A DNA stretch of 64,000 bases from Algimonas ampicilliniresistens (GCF_030159955.1 NZ_BSNK01000002.1:930001-994000); one strand, 5' to 3'; shown: positions 39,224 to 50,214, numbered from the stretch's first letter. Notes: a model not told the origin generated them from the sequence alone. Numbers and translations: made by a program.

Positions 39224-42130
39224 TCAGTCCATCGATGAACAGGGCGTCCCCGTTTCGTCAACTTCAATGACGGGATATCCTAAACTCGACAGCCCGTCGA
39301 ACACGTCGGCCTTGCTTCCAACGATGACGATGATCTGCCTCTCTATATTGAAGATGCTCCGCGACTTTTCGTTCAACGTGTCGACGGTCATTGATCGGAG
39401 AGCCTCGGCTTGTTCATCGAGATAGTTTTGATCCAAGTCGTAGAGCGCCAATCGGGATAATAGAAATATCTTCTGCGCGTGTGACTCGAAATTCAGAGCG
39501 TTGGATTTCGTAAAGTAGGCTTTCGTGAAAGCCAGCTCCCCGGCCCGTAGACCCGTATCGGCCATCTTTTCCATTTCCGCGATGATTTCGCGAAGGGCAT
39601 CGACGGTCGCGTCTGTTCTGACGCCAGTATCGATCCGAAACCTGCCATAGTCACCATTGGCAGACACTCGCGAATGGATGCCGTACGTATACCCTTTGTT
39701 TTCACGAAGGTTCGAATTCAGTCGGGAATTGAAATCAGCGCCGAACATGTAATTCATGACGCGTGCTTTGTAATGGGCGTCGTCATGATCAAACGCGCTA
39801 CCCGCCCGGCCTACTCGAATTTCCGACTGGGTCGCTCCGGGTTTGTCGACGAAATAGATGACCGGCTTTGAAATCACTGGGAAGGGCTCAACCGTGAAGG
39901 ATCGGTCCGGCGCGACTTCCGTATCTTTCAAAGGCGACAGCACTTGCGTCAACTCTGATTTATCGAGGTCTGACGCGGATAGAATCTGAATGCGGTCGGC
40001 CGTGTAGTGGGTTCTGTAGAACGTTTTCAAATCGTCCAGACTGATGGCCTCTAGCGTTTCGGGTAAGCCGGCGCTTGGATAAGCAAAGGCGTTGTCGGAA
40101 CCATAGACCAAGCGGTTGAACAGGGACGAGGCCAGATATGATGGGCGCTTCAGTGAGGATTGCGCGTTGGATATGGCTTGTCGTTTAGCCGTCTCGAACT
40201 CTTCCGGATCGAATTTCGGCGCCAGTAGATGTTCCGCGACGATCATCATGCTTTGCTCTGCATGACGCGACGGTGTCTTCAATCGAAGTGCGGACAGGGA
40301 CTCTCCCACGCTGATGTTGAGGGAGGCTCCCAGCGAATTCAGGTGCTCGGAAAGTTCGTGTGCGGGCGTGTAAAGTGACGACTCTTCGAGCATGGCTGTC
40401 ATGAGTTTGGCCATGCCGATACGATCTATCGGATCGTCCTTGCGACCAATGTCCATCAGGATTTCGATCGTCGTTATCGGCGCTTCGTCACTTTGCGTCA
40501 GAAATACAGGGACGGTGTTGGCGAGATTAAACTTCGTAAACGACGGAAGTCTCGTTTTCTCCACCGGTCCCGGTTCAGGTTTTACACTCCGATCAAAATC
40601 ATCCTCCGGCGCCTGCCATTCGGGTCGGGAAATGCGGTCCAGTGACGGTATTTTCCGCCCGGGATATACATAGTTATCTTCGGGAATAATGAGGTCAGTT
40701 CGCCCGTTTGGAACGACCCGGGTGATAACCGCTGAGGCGTCTTTGATATGTTGGGTGTATGCCTTTGCAATATCGTCAGGCGTCACGGACATATACCGCT
40801 GCATATCGTCTTCAAAATAATCCGGTTGGCCCAAATAGGTTTCGTGCACCGAGATATAGTCGACCTTTTCATGAACGGTTTCGAGGTCGTACAGTTTGTC
40901 GGATGTGATGCCGGTTATGACGCTCTGTACATCCACATCGTCCAGAGGGTTGGACATCATGTCTTGTAGCGTTTTTTCGATGAGAGCCTCTGCATCGGCG
41001 AAGGAAAACTCTTCGTTGGACCGCATCAGAACTTCAATGGTCATGAAACAGCTGAGTTCGCGACAGAAATTCTGCACAACCACATTTTCGGTCAGGCCGG
41101 ACTCTACCAAGACCTTTTGCAACGTCGAAGATTTGCGAGTTCCAGCCAATATAGACCAAACATCAAGTGCGGCCTCGTCCTGTCCATAGGCAATCAAATC
41201 TAGCGGATAGTCTATTCTGAGTAGGGGCAGTTCGATATTATCTTCCATTGAGATATATCGGTCCGATGGCAAAGTTATTGTGGGGATAGAAAGTGGGGCT
41301 ACCTCAGGTCCGGAAGGGATAGATCCGAAATATTTTGAAATCCATCCAAGTGTCGTCTCTCTATCAAAGCTTCCACCGATCGTTAGGACTGCATTGTTCG
41401 GACCGTACCAATCTTGAAAGAAAGCCGTCACATCGTCCAAGGTGGCAGCGTCAAGGTCATCCACATAACCGATCCTGTGCCAGGAATAGGGATGCCCATG
41501 CGGGTACATGGCTTCGCCAATTCGCTCCATGACAACGCCATAGGGAACGTTGTCGAACTTCTGATCCCGTTCATTTTTGACGGCGTCTCGCTGCGTCTCG
41601 AATTTTTCCTGAGTGATATCGGCGAGCAGGAATCCCATACGATCGGCTTCAAGCCAGAGCATGGGCTCCAACTCGTTGGATGGGACTGTCTGATAGTAAT
41701 TTGTCCAGTCGTCCGTGATCTCTCCGTTTGCAGACCCACCGGCTTCGGACACAATCTTAAAATGTTCATCATCGCCGACATGTGCCGAGCCTTGGAACAT
41801 CATATGTTCGAATAAATGCCCGAAACCGGAGCGGCCAGGCTCTTCACGGTTTGAGCCAACATGGTAGCGCACATCGATATGGACCAACGGATCCGAACGA
41901 TCCTTGTGCAAGATGACTGTCAGCCCATTGTCCAATTCGTATTTCTCGAACCCGATGCCAGGATTGTCGGTCTCTGGGCTATAGGTCTGAACATGGCTGA
42001 TGCCTGAGGGTAGACTTTTTGAGACGGACGGTGCAGCCGTTTCGGCGCAGCCTGCAGCGGCCAATGCAATGACAGAGCTGAAGGATAGGATGAGGGCTTT
42101 CAGCGCGGATGAATCCGAACGATATGTCAT
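39224..42130 (-). CDS. M16 family metallopeptidase, two-domain lipoprotein
   Basis: 968 aa. The N-terminus has a hydrophobic signal and a lipobox-like AAAGC (Cys28). The zinc motif HLFEH (residues 105-109, inverted HxxEH) starts the first M16 domain, and a second inactive-type M16 half follows from about 530. It resembles pitrilysin/PqqL-type peptidases of the periplasm, which degrade peptides. Its ATG overlaps the stop of a MarR-family gene by 4 bp, an unusual coupling of regulator and peptidase. Full length, no frameshift seen. Confidence 0.9.
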   Translation of the reverse strand: MTYRSDSSALKALILSFSSVIALAAAGCAETAAPSVSKSLPSGISHVQTYSPETDNPGIGFEKYELDNGLTVILHKDRSDPLVHIDVRYHVGSNREEPGRSGFGHLFEHMMFQGSAHVGDDEHFKIVSEAGGSANGEITDDWTNYYQTVPSNELEPMLWLEADRMGFLLADITQEKFETQRDAVKNERDQKFDNVPYGVVMERIGEAMYPHGHPYSWHRIGYVDDLDAATLDDVTAFFQDWYGPNNAVLTIGGSFDRETTLGWISKYFGSIPSGPEVAPLSIPTITLPSDRYISMEDNIELPLLRIDYPLDLIAYGQDEAALDVWSILAGTRKSSTLQKVLVESGLTENVVVQNFCRELSCFMTIEVLMRSNEEFSFADAEALIEKTLQDMMSNPLDDVDVQSVITGITSDKLYDLETVHEKVDYISVHETYLGQPDYFEDDMQRYMSVTPDDIAKAYTQHIKDASAVITRVVPNGRTDLIIPEDNYVYPGRKIPSLDRISRPEWQAPEDDFDRSVKPEPGPVEKTRLPSFTKFNLANTVPVFLTQSDEAPITTIEILMDIGRKDDPIDRIGMAKLMTAMLEESSLYTPAHELSEHLNSLGASLNISVGESLSALRLKTPSRHAEQSMMIVAEHLLAPKFDPEEFETAKRQAISNAQSSLKRPSYLASSLFNRLVYGSDNAFAYPSAGLPETLEAISLDDLKTFYRTHYTADRIQILSASDLDKSELTQVLSPLKDTEVAPDRSFTVEPFPVISKPVIYFVDKPGATQSEIRVGRAGSAFDHDDAHYKARVMNYMFGADFNSRLNSNLRENKGYTYGIHSRVSANGDYGRFRIDTGVRTDATVDALREIIAEMEKMADTGLRAGELAFTKAYFTKSNALNFESHAQKIFLLSRLALYDLDQNYLDEQAEALRSMTVDTLNEKSRSIFNIERQIIVIVGSKADVFDGLSSLGYPVIEVDETGTPCSSMD

Positions 42131-42663
42131 AAGGTTTCGTCCAGTGTCATGATTTGGGAGAGTCTGGCCTTTAGGGGCGCGTCCGTGAGGGCTTCTTGCG
42201 CGGCGAGCATAACTGCACTCAGATCGATCCCAATTTCAGCATAGAAAGCTTTGTAGGCACGCGCGATCTGACTGAGGCATATTTCAAGTCGGTCTGCCTC
42301 GGCGCGCCCTTGTTTTGTTAGAATGATCTCGCTCCGACGGCGATCCTTGGGGTCAGAGCGCTTTTCGATCAGGTGGAATTTGTCGAGTATTCCTAGATGT
42401 TGGGCAATGGTCTGATGCGGGTGTTTGAGGATTGTGGCGACATCAGCCATCGATAACGGTTCGAACGCGTGCAGGGCCATTAAAGTGGACGAGACAGCGA
42501 CTGGGACGACGATGCCGCTGTCTCGATAGACGGCTCCAGCCTGTGAATCGAGCAGACGAAGCAAGTCTGACAGTTGTTTTCCCAAAAAAGCGGTCTGGGC
42601 TAGTTCAAGGTCGAAGAAGTCGTGTTCCAAGTCTTGTACTCCAATGCTCTGTATATTGCGCAA
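42127..42663 (-). CDS. MarR family transcriptional regulator
   Basis: 178 aa if translation starts at TTG 42663; the start is uncertain. The winged helix (LSMADVATILKHPHQTIAQHLGILDKFHLIEKRSDPKDRRRSEIILTKQG) carries the MarR signature DPKDRR. It overlaps the M16 peptidase gene by 4 bp. A perfect palindrome lies over the predicted start codon, suggesting that the true start is further in or that repression blocks translation and transcription together. Confidence 0.8.
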   Translation of the reverse strand: MRNIQSIGVQDLEHDFFDLELAQTAFLGKQLSDLLRLLDSQAGAVYRDSGIVVPVAVSSTLMALHAFEPLSMADVATILKHPHQTIAQHLGILDKFHLIEKRSDPKDRRRSEIILTKQGRAEADRLEICLSQIARAYKAFYAEIGIDLSAVMLAAQEALTDAPLKARLSQIMTLDETL

Positions 42664-42667
42664 TATA
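42652..42667. promoter_or_regulatory. 16-bp palindrome overlapping the MarR gene start
   Basis: TATATTGCGCAATATA is a perfect palindrome, AT-rich with a GC core, the kind of site MarR dimers bind. It covers the TTG codon at 42663-42661. Confidence 0.6.
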
Positions 42668-42882
42668 TAGCGTATATATTTCCATCAAGTCCTTTTTGCT
42701 GTGCACAGGCTCAGCCTGATATATGTGATGCTGTCGCAACGCCTCCGAGCGAAACCGATTTTTTGGGTTCAAAGCTGCAGGTGTAAGCTGTGTGAGACGA
42801 TTCCAAGCTCATGCTTGCGACTCGCTTCCCATCTCACTAACAGACGACAATTTGCTTTTTCGCTGTCACGGATCGCGACCCT

Positions 42883-45800
42883 ATGCCCAAGCGTACCGAT
42901 ATTCATTCTATCCTCATCATCGGGGCCGGACCGATCATTATCGGACAGGCGTGCGAGTTTGATTATTCCGGGGTCCAGGCCTGTAAAGCGCTGCGCGAAG
43001 AGGGTTACCGGGTCATCCTCGTCAATTCCAATCCCGCCACGATCATGACGGATCCGGATATGGCGGATGCGACCTATGTCGAACCGATCACGCCAGAGAT
43101 TGTCGAGAAGATCATCGCCATTGAAAAGCCGGATGCGCTGCTGCCGACCATGGGCGGGCAGACCGCGCTGAATTGCGCGCTTGCGCTGGAACAGATGGGT
43201 GTTCTGGATAAATATGGCGTGGAGATGATCGGCGCGAAAGCTGACGTCATCGACAAGGCCGAGAACCGCGAGAGATTTGCCGAGGCCATGACCAAGATCG
43301 GGCTGGAAAACCCACGCGCGACCATCGTCACCGCGCCAACGCGAGAAGACGGCGAGGTCGACATTACGGCTGGTGTCGCTGAAGCCATGGCCGCGCTCGA
43401 TTTTACGGGCCTACCTGCTATCATTCGTCCAGCCTTCACCATGGGCGGCACGGGCGGCGGGGTCGCTTATAACATCGAAGAATATCGCGAGATTATCCGC
43501 TCTGGCCTGTCCGCATCTCCGACTAATCAAGTGCTGGTTGATGAGAGCCTGCTCGGCTGGAAAGAATATGAGATGGAAGTCGTGCGCGACCGCGCCGACA
43601 ATTGTATCATCATCTGTTCCATCGAGAACATCGATCCGATGGGCGTGCATACGGGCGACAGCATCACCGTCGCGCCCGCTTTGACGCTGACCGATAAAGA
43701 ATATCAGATCATGCGCGACGCCAGCATCGCCGTTCTACGCGAAATCGGCGTAGAAACAGGCGGGTCAAACGTTCAGTTCGGGATCAATCCCATCGATGGC
43801 CGAATGGTCGTGATCGAGATGAACCCGCGCGTATCGCGTTCCTCAGCGCTCGCGTCTAAAGCGACCGGGTTCCCGATTGCCAAAATCGCAGCCAAGCTGG
43901 CCGTAGGTTATACGCTCGACGAACTCGATAATGACATTACCGGCGCAACGCCTGCGGCGTTTGAGCCAACGATTGACTACGTCGTCACCAAAATTCCGCG
44001 CTTTGCGTTCGAAAAATTCCCCGGTGCAGAATCCGTTCTGACGACCGCGATGAAATCAGTTGGCGAGGCGATGGCGATTGGCCGGACTTTTGCTGAAAGT
44101 TTCCAAAAGGCGCTCCGCTCCCTCGAAACCGGGCTGACTGGACTGAATGAAATTGACTTCGACGATAGTGACCCGGATGCGCTCAAGGCCGCGCTGAAGG
44201 CGCGATTGTCTATCCTCGCGCCGGATCGTTTGCTCGTCATTGCACAGGCGTTTCGTCACGGCATGAGCGTCGAGAAGATTTTCCAATACACCTCGATCGA
44301 CCCTTGGTTCCTGCGCCAGATTGAAACCCTAGTTAAGGCTGAGAGTTGGCTTGCTGAGACGGGTCTGCCCAAGACCGAATCTGAATGGCGCGCGATCAAG
44401 GCGGAAGGATTTTCCGACGCGCGTATCGGCGAGTTGACTGACACTAAGGAATCGAACGTTCGGAAAGCCCGACAAAAAGCGGGCGTCCGCCCGGTCTATA
44501 AACGGGTCGATACATGCGCGGCGGAATTCGCAGCGAAGACGCCCTATATGTATTCGACTTATGAAACGCCCAGTTTTGGCGGTGTTGCTGAGAATGAAGC
44601 GCGCGTGTCTGACAAACAGAAAGTTGTCATTTTGGGTGGCGGTCCCAACCGGATCGGGCAAGGCATCGAATTTGATTATTGCTGCGTTCATGCCGCTTAC
44701 GCGATGGCCGATCTCGGCATTGAATCGATCATGGTCAATTGCAATCCGGAAACCGTTTCGACCGATTACGACACATCCGACCGGCTTTATTTCGAACCGC
44801 TGACCGAAGAAGATGTTCTGGAGTTGATCCAGGGCGAGATGGCCAGTGGTGAGTTGCTCGGCGTGGTCGTGCAATTTGGTGGTCAAACCCCGCTCAAACT
44901 TGCGAGCACGCTGGAAAAAGCGGGCATTCCCTTGCTCGGCACACCGTCGGACGCGCTTGACCGGGCGGAAGACCGGGAACGGTTCAAGGCGTTGGTTGAA
45001 AAATTGGGTCTTCGTCAGCCGAACAATGCCATCGCCCGAACGGTCAAAGAGGCCAAAGAGGCGGCGGCCACAGTGGGTTTCCCGCTGGTTCTGCGTCCCT
45101 CTAACGTACTCGGCGGGCGTGGTATGGAAATCGTGGATAATGATGCGGAGCTAAACCGTTATGTTACTGAGGCCGTCAAAGTATCCGGCAAGTCGCCATT
45201 GCTGATCGACCAATATTTACGCGACGCGGTCGAGGTCGATGTCGATGCGATCTGTGACGGCACCGACGTCTTTGTTGCGGGCATCATGGAACATATCGAA
45301 GAAGCTGGCGTGCATTCGGGTGATAGCGCCTGCTCCCTGCCGCCCTACACCTTGTCAGACGATATTCAGGACGAAATGCGCCGTCAGGCGCGCCTGCTCG
45401 CGTTGGAACTTGGGGTTGTCGGGCTGATGAATATCCAGTTCGCCGTGAAAGGCGATCTCGTTTACCTCATCGAGGTCAACCCGCGCGCCTCCCGGACGGT
45501 ACCATTTGTTGCCAAGGCCATTGGTCTGCCGGTTGCCAACATCGCGGCCAAGGTGATGGCAGGAAAGCCGCTCTCCGAGTTTGATCTGAGCACGCGGCCG
45601 CAGAAATATATTGCGGTCAAGGAAGCGGTCTTCCCGTTCGCGCGCTTTCCCGGTGTCGACACAGTGCTCGGCCCGGAAATGCGCTCGACGGGTGAAGTGA
45701 TGGGCCTTGCCGATACGTTCGGCGTGGCGTTCGCCAAGTCACAATTGGGCGGCGGTGTGACCCTGCCAGACACAGGCACAGCGTTCATCTCGGTCAAGGA

Positions 45801-46170
45801 AGAGCATAAGCCGCTGATGGCAGAACTTGCGCAAGATCTCATCGATATGGGCTTCTCGATCATGGCGACGGGCGGCACGACTAAATATCTGCGCGCGCAA
45901 GGGATTGAGGTCGATTACGTCAAGAAGTTCCATGAAGGCCGCCCCAACATTGTCGATGCGATGAAGAACGGTAAGGTGCAGCTCGTCTTCAACACGACCG
46001 AAGGCAAACAAGCCCTCAAGGATAGTTTCTCCCTGCGCCGTACTGCGCTGGACCAGAAAATTCCCTACTTCACCACCGCCGCCGCCAGCCGCGCTACGGT
46101 CGAAGCGATCAAGGCGCTGAAAGCGGGTGGTTACGAAGTAGAGAGCCTACAGAGCATTGCGGCTGGGTGA
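42883..46170 (+). CDS. carB: Carbamoyl-phosphate synthase large subunit
   Basis: 1095 aa, full length. Two homologous ATP-grasp halves: [22 protein letters not shown] at the start and [22 protein letters not shown] near 585, each followed by [15 protein letters not shown] and [13 protein letters not shown] type loops. A C-terminal MGS-like allosteric domain (about 950-1095) has [20 protein letters not shown]. It makes carbamoyl phosphate for arginine and pyrimidines. carA is not adjacent. About 220 bp of upstream DNA is shared with the divergent MarR gene. Confidence 0.97.
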   Translation: MPKRTDIHSILIIGAGPIIIGQACEFDYSGVQACKALREEGYRVILVNSNPATIMTDPDMADATYVEPITPEIVEKIIAIEKPDALLPTMGGQTALNCALALEQMGVLDKYGVEMIGAKADVIDKAENRERFAEAMTKIGLENPRATIVTAPTREDGEVDITAGVAEAMAALDFTGLPAIIRPAFTMGGTGGGVAYNIEEYREIIRSGLSASPTNQVLVDESLLGWKEYEMEVVRDRADNCIIICSIENIDPMGVHTGDSITVAPALTLTDKEYQIMRDASIAVLREIGVETGGSNVQFGINPIDGRMVVIEMNPRVSRSSALASKATGFPIAKIAAKLAVGYTLDELDNDITGATPAAFEPTIDYVVTKIPRFAFEKFPGAESVLTTAMKSVGEAMAIGRTFAESFQKALRSLETGLTGLNEIDFDDSDPDALKAALKARLSILAPDRLLVIAQAFRHGMSVEKIFQYTSIDPWFLRQIETLVKAESWLAETGLPKTESEWRAIKAEGFSDARIGELTDTKESNVRKARQKAGVRPVYKRVDTCAAEFAAKTPYMYSTYETPSFGGVAENEARVSDKQKVVILGGGPNRIGQGIEFDYCCVHAAYAMADLGIESIMVNCNPETVSTDYDTSDRLYFEPLTEEDVLELIQGEMASGELLGVVVQFGGQTPLKLASTLEKAGIPLLGTPSDALDRAEDRERFKALVEKLGLRQPNNAIARTVKEAKEAAATVGFPLVLRPSNVLGGRGMEIVDNDAELNRYVTEAVKVSGKSPLLIDQYLRDAVEVDVDAICDGTDVFVAGIMEHIEEAGVHSGDSACSLPPYTLSDDIQDEMRRQARLLALELGVVGLMNIQFAVKGDLVYLIEVNPRASRTVPFVAKAIGLPVANIAAKVMAGKPLSEFDLSTRPQKYIAVKEAVFPFARFPGVDTVLGPEMRSTGEVMGLADTFGVAFAKSQLGGGVTLPDTGTAFISVKEEHKPLMAELAQDLIDMGFSIMATGGTTKYLRAQGIEVDYVKKFHEGRPNIVDAMKNGKVQLVFNTTEGKQALKDSFSLRRTALDQKIPYFTTAAASRATVEAIKALKAGGYEVESLQSIAAG

Positions 46171-46264
46171 CGGAATGGTATCTGTTGAATAGATGTCGAC
46201 GTGTAACCATCATTCAAGATGGCCAATAGCTTTGTAGAAACTACAAGTGCAAAGGTCCGATGCT

Positions 46265-46987
46265 ATGAAACATATCGGAATATTGGGACATAGCGCCGAA
46301 GGGGCTGGCCTGTGTTTTCAAACGATAGTCCGTGAGGCTGCCGAATGTCTTGGTGAGCAAAACCACCCCGTTATCACGATGAATATTCGCGCTATGGGCC
46401 CAATGATGCCTTTGTGGGAAGGCTTCGAGTTGTCTGAATTATCAGAAATTTTTCACAGCAGTCTTGAGTCACTTGAACGATCGGGCGCAGATTTTTTCAT
46501 CTGTCCTGACAATACAGCTCATCTAGCGATCGCGGCGATGGAGGCTGATTTTCCTATCCCAGGAATCCATATTGTCGATGTCGTACAGAACGAAATGATA
46601 CGGAATAATTTTCGGTCGGCAGGGCTGCTCGGAACGAAATGGACCATGACAAGTGATCTCTACAAACGCAGCCAAGAGGATGGTGGCCCCGCTATTCTTA
46701 TCCCTGAACAGGCTGAAAGAGATTACGTCAATTCAGCTATCTTCAACGAATTATGCAATGGTCAATTCAAGGCCGACACACGGTCGCGCTTTACAGACAT
46801 TATCCAAACGCTGAAAAATGACGGAGCTGACTGCGTCATTCTTGGGTGCACGGAAATCCCTCTTCTGATCGAACAGGCAGACTCGCCTTTGCCAATCTTG
46901 GATTCTACTCGACTGCTAGCGCGATCCGCTATCGCGCACGCAATCGGGGTAGGAAAGCGCAACGGATCGTTGCGTCAGCGCTTTTAA
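46265..46987 (+). CDS. Aspartate/glutamate racemase family protein with altered active site
   Basis: 240 aa from ATG 46265 (AAAGG about 9 nt upstream). N-terminal HIGILGHSAEGAGLCF and the second catalytic motif VILGCTEIPLL are typical. The first motif reads CPDNTAH instead of CNTAH, so Asp replaces the first catalytic Cys. Such variants occur in this superfamily and may alter or abolish racemisation. Isolated gene, cytoplasmic, substrate unknown. Confidence 0.82.
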   Translation: MKHIGILGHSAEGAGLCFQTIVREAAECLGEQNHPVITMNIRAMGPMMPLWEGFELSELSEIFHSSLESLERSGADFFICPDNTAHLAIAAMEADFPIPGIHIVDVVQNEMIRNNFRSAGLLGTKWTMTSDLYKRSQEDGGPAILIPEQAERDYVNSAIFNELCNGQFKADTRSRFTDIIQTLKNDGADCVILGCTEIPLLIEQADSPLPILDSTRLLARSAIAHAIGVGKRNGSLRQRF

Positions 46988-47100
46988 GGACGAACGCCTA
47001 GGGCCGTCATTGTTGCCTCTCAGCTCCGTACTTTCGAAGCCATCATCAATGGCTGCGGCGGCATTTTGGGGGCGTAGAGCTTGCAGAATAGTGCCGCGGG

Positions 47101-47652
47101 CTAATCTGCCTCGATAGTGACGCGAACAAATGTCCCGCCATACCAATTGCCCGTTGGCTCATCGTCAGCGTTAAATTGGCGCGACATCATTGTGTATTCA
47201 TCGTCTGAGACCCAATCATACTCGTAGATACGATAGGTCCCGTCTGGTTCATCTGTGAACGCAATGCGGTTTATCAGATTTCCTTCTGTGTCGATCTGCC
47301 CCGTACCAACGCCCGTCCGACTCTCGCCGAAATGGGATAGGTGATGCAGGGTTTTATGCGCGGGATCGGCCACCCAGAAAATTTGGCCTTTAAACCCGCC
47401 AGCATCGACCGCGCAGGAAACGCTGCTGAATGTATTGGCCGTCGTGCAGTGGGTCAGATGATTTGGAATGGACAGCGTCTCAACCGTATCGCCGTCCCAG
47501 ACTTGCTGGAACCGGTCATCTTTCAAAGTCCAAACCCCCAAGAATTGAGAGAAGCCGGACTCTGCTGCGTCTCCGGCCAGCGCCTGCGAGCCCGGCGAGA
47601 AGCCGAGCCCGAAACTGGTGATAGCGGCGAGGATAAGAGGCAGACGTATCAT
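47101..47652 (-). CDS. Secreted hypothetical protein (183 aa), lipocalin-like
   Basis: The signal peptide spans 1 to about 26 (MIRLPLILAAITSFGLGFSP, cleaved near ALAG). The mature part has FLGVWTLKDDRFQQVWDG, paired cysteines (HCTT, SCAV), and a Tyr/Trp-rich ending (YEYDWVSDDEYTMMSRQFNADDEPTGNWYGGTFVRV) that suggests a beta-barrel of the DUF1579/lipocalin type. Family assignment is tentative. It lies 38 bp downstream of the degP-like gene, possibly in one operon. Confidence 0.65.
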   Translation of the reverse strand: MIRLPLILAAITSFGLGFSPGSQALAGDAAESGFSQFLGVWTLKDDRFQQVWDGDTVETLSIPNHLTHCTTANTFSSVSCAVDAGGFKGQIFWVADPAHKTLHHLSHFGESRTGVGTGQIDTEGNLINRIAFTDEPDGTYRIYEYDWVSDDEYTMMSRQFNADDEPTGNWYGGTFVRVTIEAD

Positions 47653-47690
47653 TCACTTGCTCGCTCAAGCGTGTTCAAAAGACAGCGGGA

Positions 47691-49148
47691 TTAGCGCACA
47701 CCCAGATAAGCCGTCTGGCCATCCCGTTCTACGACCAGCGCATAAGGGCCATCATTATCTTCGATAAAGGTTTGAAAGCTCTTCAGATCCGTGAGTTTGG
47801 TCCGATTGATACGGCGGATAATGTCGCCGCGCTGTAAGCCCGCCCGTGCCGCACGGGACGCCCGGCGAACATTGGAAATATAGACACCCTCATTGCCATC
47901 TCGCAGATCGAGATCATCCGGAATCCCCGTAATCGTGGCGCCGGAGAAGCTCTGCATGGACGGAATATCGTCGGCGACAGAGGCGTCCAATACGTCATTA
48001 TCGTCCTCAATAGCTTCGAGCGTAATTCGTGTCGTGCGGCGTTTGCCGTCGCGAATATAGGTGATGTCAGCCTCAGCGCCCGGTGACAGCAAGCCAACCG
48101 CATTGCGAAGATCAGAGCTGTCTTCCATCACTTCGCCATTGAAGGCCACAACTACGTCTCCGCTTTCAAGGCCGGCTTTTTCGGCTGGGCTGCCTTCCGT
48201 CACATTAGATACAAGCGCGCCGCGAATGGACTTAAGATCCAAACCTTCGCGCAGTTCCGGTGTCAGATCACCAATCAGCACACCAATCCGTCCACGTCTG
48301 ACTTCGCCAAATTCTGTGAGCTGCCCCATGACAGAACGAATGATGCGGGTCGGGACGGCAAAGCCGATACCGGCGCTGCTGCCGGAACGAGACACGATGG
48401 CCGTATTGATGCCAATCAGCACGCCGCGCGAATTGACCAGCGCTCCGCCGCTATTGCCGGGATTAATCGCTGCATCGGTCTGGATGAAGTCCGAATAATT
48501 ATCCTGCGACGCCCGATTATCCCGACCCAAGGCCGAGACAATGCCGCTGGTGACGGTGGAGGACAAGCCGAACGGATTGCCAACAGCAATCACATAGTCG
48601 CCGACCATCACATCGTCTGTGTCAGCAATGTCGAGCGCTGTGAGATTTCGAGCGTCAATTTTGAGTAGGGCTAAGTCGGTCTTCGGATCAGCGCCAATGA
48701 CTTCGGCCATAAATTCGCGGCGGTCCTCGAGTCGAACTTCAATCTCATCAGCGCCGTCAATGACATGATTATTCGTCAGGATCAGACCTTCGCGCGCATC
48801 AACAATGACGCCTGAGCCGAGCCCGGCCCGAGGACCCCGGCTGCGCGGATTCTGACCGAAAAAGCGCTCAAACAATTCGCGCTGATCGTCATCCATCTGA
48901 TTGCTGGGACTCTCAGTGACTGTATTGATCGAGACAACAGCTGGGGTCACTTTGGCCAGTAAGGGTGCCATGGTCACGACGCCGCGCCGAGAATCGAAGG
49001 TCATAGATGAGTTGTTATTGCCGAACAGCTGAACGGGCTGGAACGCTGGGGCAGATTGATCGGGCGTATCCACAAGCACCTGGGACATGGCGACCGGGGT
49101 AGCGATAAGGCCGATGGCGGCCACAGACAGAATAAGAGCCTTTTTCAA
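47691..49148 (-). CDS. DegP/DegQ (Do) family periplasmic serine protease
   Basis: 485 aa. The signal peptide spans 1 to about 23 (MKKALILSVAAIGLIATPVA). The trypsin-like domain has the catalytic His in ILTNNHVIDG, the Asp in DPKTDLALLKID and the Ser in INPGNSGGALVNSRG. Two PDZ domains follow (about 285-375 and 395-480). It degrades or chaperones misfolded envelope proteins. The ATG follows AAGGAG-type sequence. Upstream sequence shows no EcfG site. Confidence 0.95.
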   Translation of the reverse strand: MKKALILSVAAIGLIATPVAMSQVLVDTPDQSAPAFQPVQLFGNNNSSMTFDSRRGVVTMAPLLAKVTPAVVSINTVTESPSNQMDDDQRELFERFFGQNPRSRGPRAGLGSGVIVDAREGLILTNNHVIDGADEIEVRLEDRREFMAEVIGADPKTDLALLKIDARNLTALDIADTDDVMVGDYVIAVGNPFGLSSTVTSGIVSALGRDNRASQDNYSDFIQTDAAINPGNSGGALVNSRGVLIGINTAIVSRSGSSAGIGFAVPTRIIRSVMGQLTEFGEVRRGRIGVLIGDLTPELREGLDLKSIRGALVSNVTEGSPAEKAGLESGDVVVAFNGEVMEDSSDLRNAVGLLSPGAEADITYIRDGKRRTTRITLEAIEDDNDVLDASVADDIPSMQSFSGATITGIPDDLDLRDGNEGVYISNVRRASRAARAGLQRGDIIRRINRTKLTDLKSFQTFIEDNDGPYALVVERDGQTAYLGVR

Positions 49149-49323
49149 GGGAAACTCCTTCGCGAGACGAAAATTGGTAATCTTATGGAAAGATATGAAG
49201 CGAAGGGCCTGAACCGCAAGTGTATGCGACAGAAAGTGGCGAAGGTTTAAGGTTGTTCAAACTTTCGGGATGTCGAAATCAGCCTGATCTCACCGTAGTC
49301 CCTGATCTGAGCATAACCCAAGT

Positions 49324-50142
49324 CTAAGTCATGGCCCGACCGAGATAGGTATAGAGCTCAGGCATCAAGTCCGGTGAGCCGCAGGCCACCAACCGTGGGC
49401 CATCCTTCGGATTGCCGCCATGCCAATCTGTAATGACACCGCCCGCGCCGATCACGACGGGCATCAGGGCCCGCACATCGCAGGGCTTCATCTCCGCTTC
49501 GATCACCAAATCCATTCGTCCCTGCGCGAGCAGAACATAGCCGAATGCGTCGAGGCCGAGTCGGGAAAAGGCGACCCCGCTTTGGATGATTTTATAGGCG
49601 GCCAATTCTCCGGGTCCGAACATGCCAAAAGGTTGGGTGCAGCCAAGGCGCGCGTCGGAGAGCCTCTCTATGGTGCGCACCGAAAGCGGCGTCGATGTGC
49701 CGTCGTCCCGGATCAGAGTTGATGTCGGCTTGTTCGAAAGATCCCCTAAGGCACGGATTCCCATCGCGGGTAGGTCAACTAAACCCAGTACAGGCTGGTC
49801 GTCCTGCGATAGTGCGATCAGCGTGCTCCAGACGGGAACACCCGCGACGAAGCCGCGCGTGCCATCAATCGGATCAAGCGTCCATGAAAAGGCGTTGGAG
49901 CCAACATGGTCTGGCAGTTCTTCGCCTTCGATAGAATCATCAGGAAATTGCGCGCGGATCAGGCGGCGGAGTTCGCGTTCCGCCTCAACATCGGCCTGAG
50001 TGACCGGATCATATCCGGGCTTTCCTTCCGACGGCGCCTTGTTCTGCGCGGAAACGCCAGAGCGAAACAAAGGGAGGGTGATGGCGCGCGCAGCGTCCGA
50101 CAATGTGTCGAAGAAGGCGAGGCGGTCAGAAATAGCGGTCAT
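49324..50142 (-). CDS. hisN: Inositol monophosphatase family, probable histidinol-phosphatase
   Basis: 272 aa. IMPase-fold metal motifs are SIEGEEL, WTLDPIDGTRGFVAGVPVWSTLIAL and CDVRALMPVVIGAGGVITDW. The GTRGFVAG stretch is more like HisN-type histidinol-phosphate phosphatases than SuhB. It would dephosphorylate histidinol phosphate in histidine synthesis. The alternative is another small phosphatase such as CysQ. It lies downstream of an XRE regulator on the same strand. Confidence 0.82.
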   Translation of the reverse strand: MTAISDRLAFFDTLSDAARAITLPLFRSGVSAQNKAPSEGKPGYDPVTQADVEAERELRRLIRAQFPDDSIEGEELPDHVGSNAFSWTLDPIDGTRGFVAGVPVWSTLIALSQDDQPVLGLVDLPAMGIRALGDLSNKPTSTLIRDDGTSTPLSVRTIERLSDARLGCTQPFGMFGPGELAAYKIIQSGVAFSRLGLDAFGYVLLAQGRMDLVIEAEMKPCDVRALMPVVIGAGGVITDWHGGNPKDGPRLVACGSPDLMPELYTYLGRAMT

Positions 50143-50179
50143 GTAGAGCGGTTAAGCCGACATCCGCTAATTTGTAAGC

Positions 50180-50205
50180 CCGTCCTCAGATTTTTCCGAG
50201 GACGG
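50180..50205. terminator. Hairpin between the XRE gene and hisN
   Basis: An 8-bp perfect stem (CCGTCCTC/GAGGACGG) with a T-rich 10-nt loop and no good T run on either side, so termination is uncertain. Confidence 0.45.
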
Positions 50206-50214
50206 CTATCGTAC

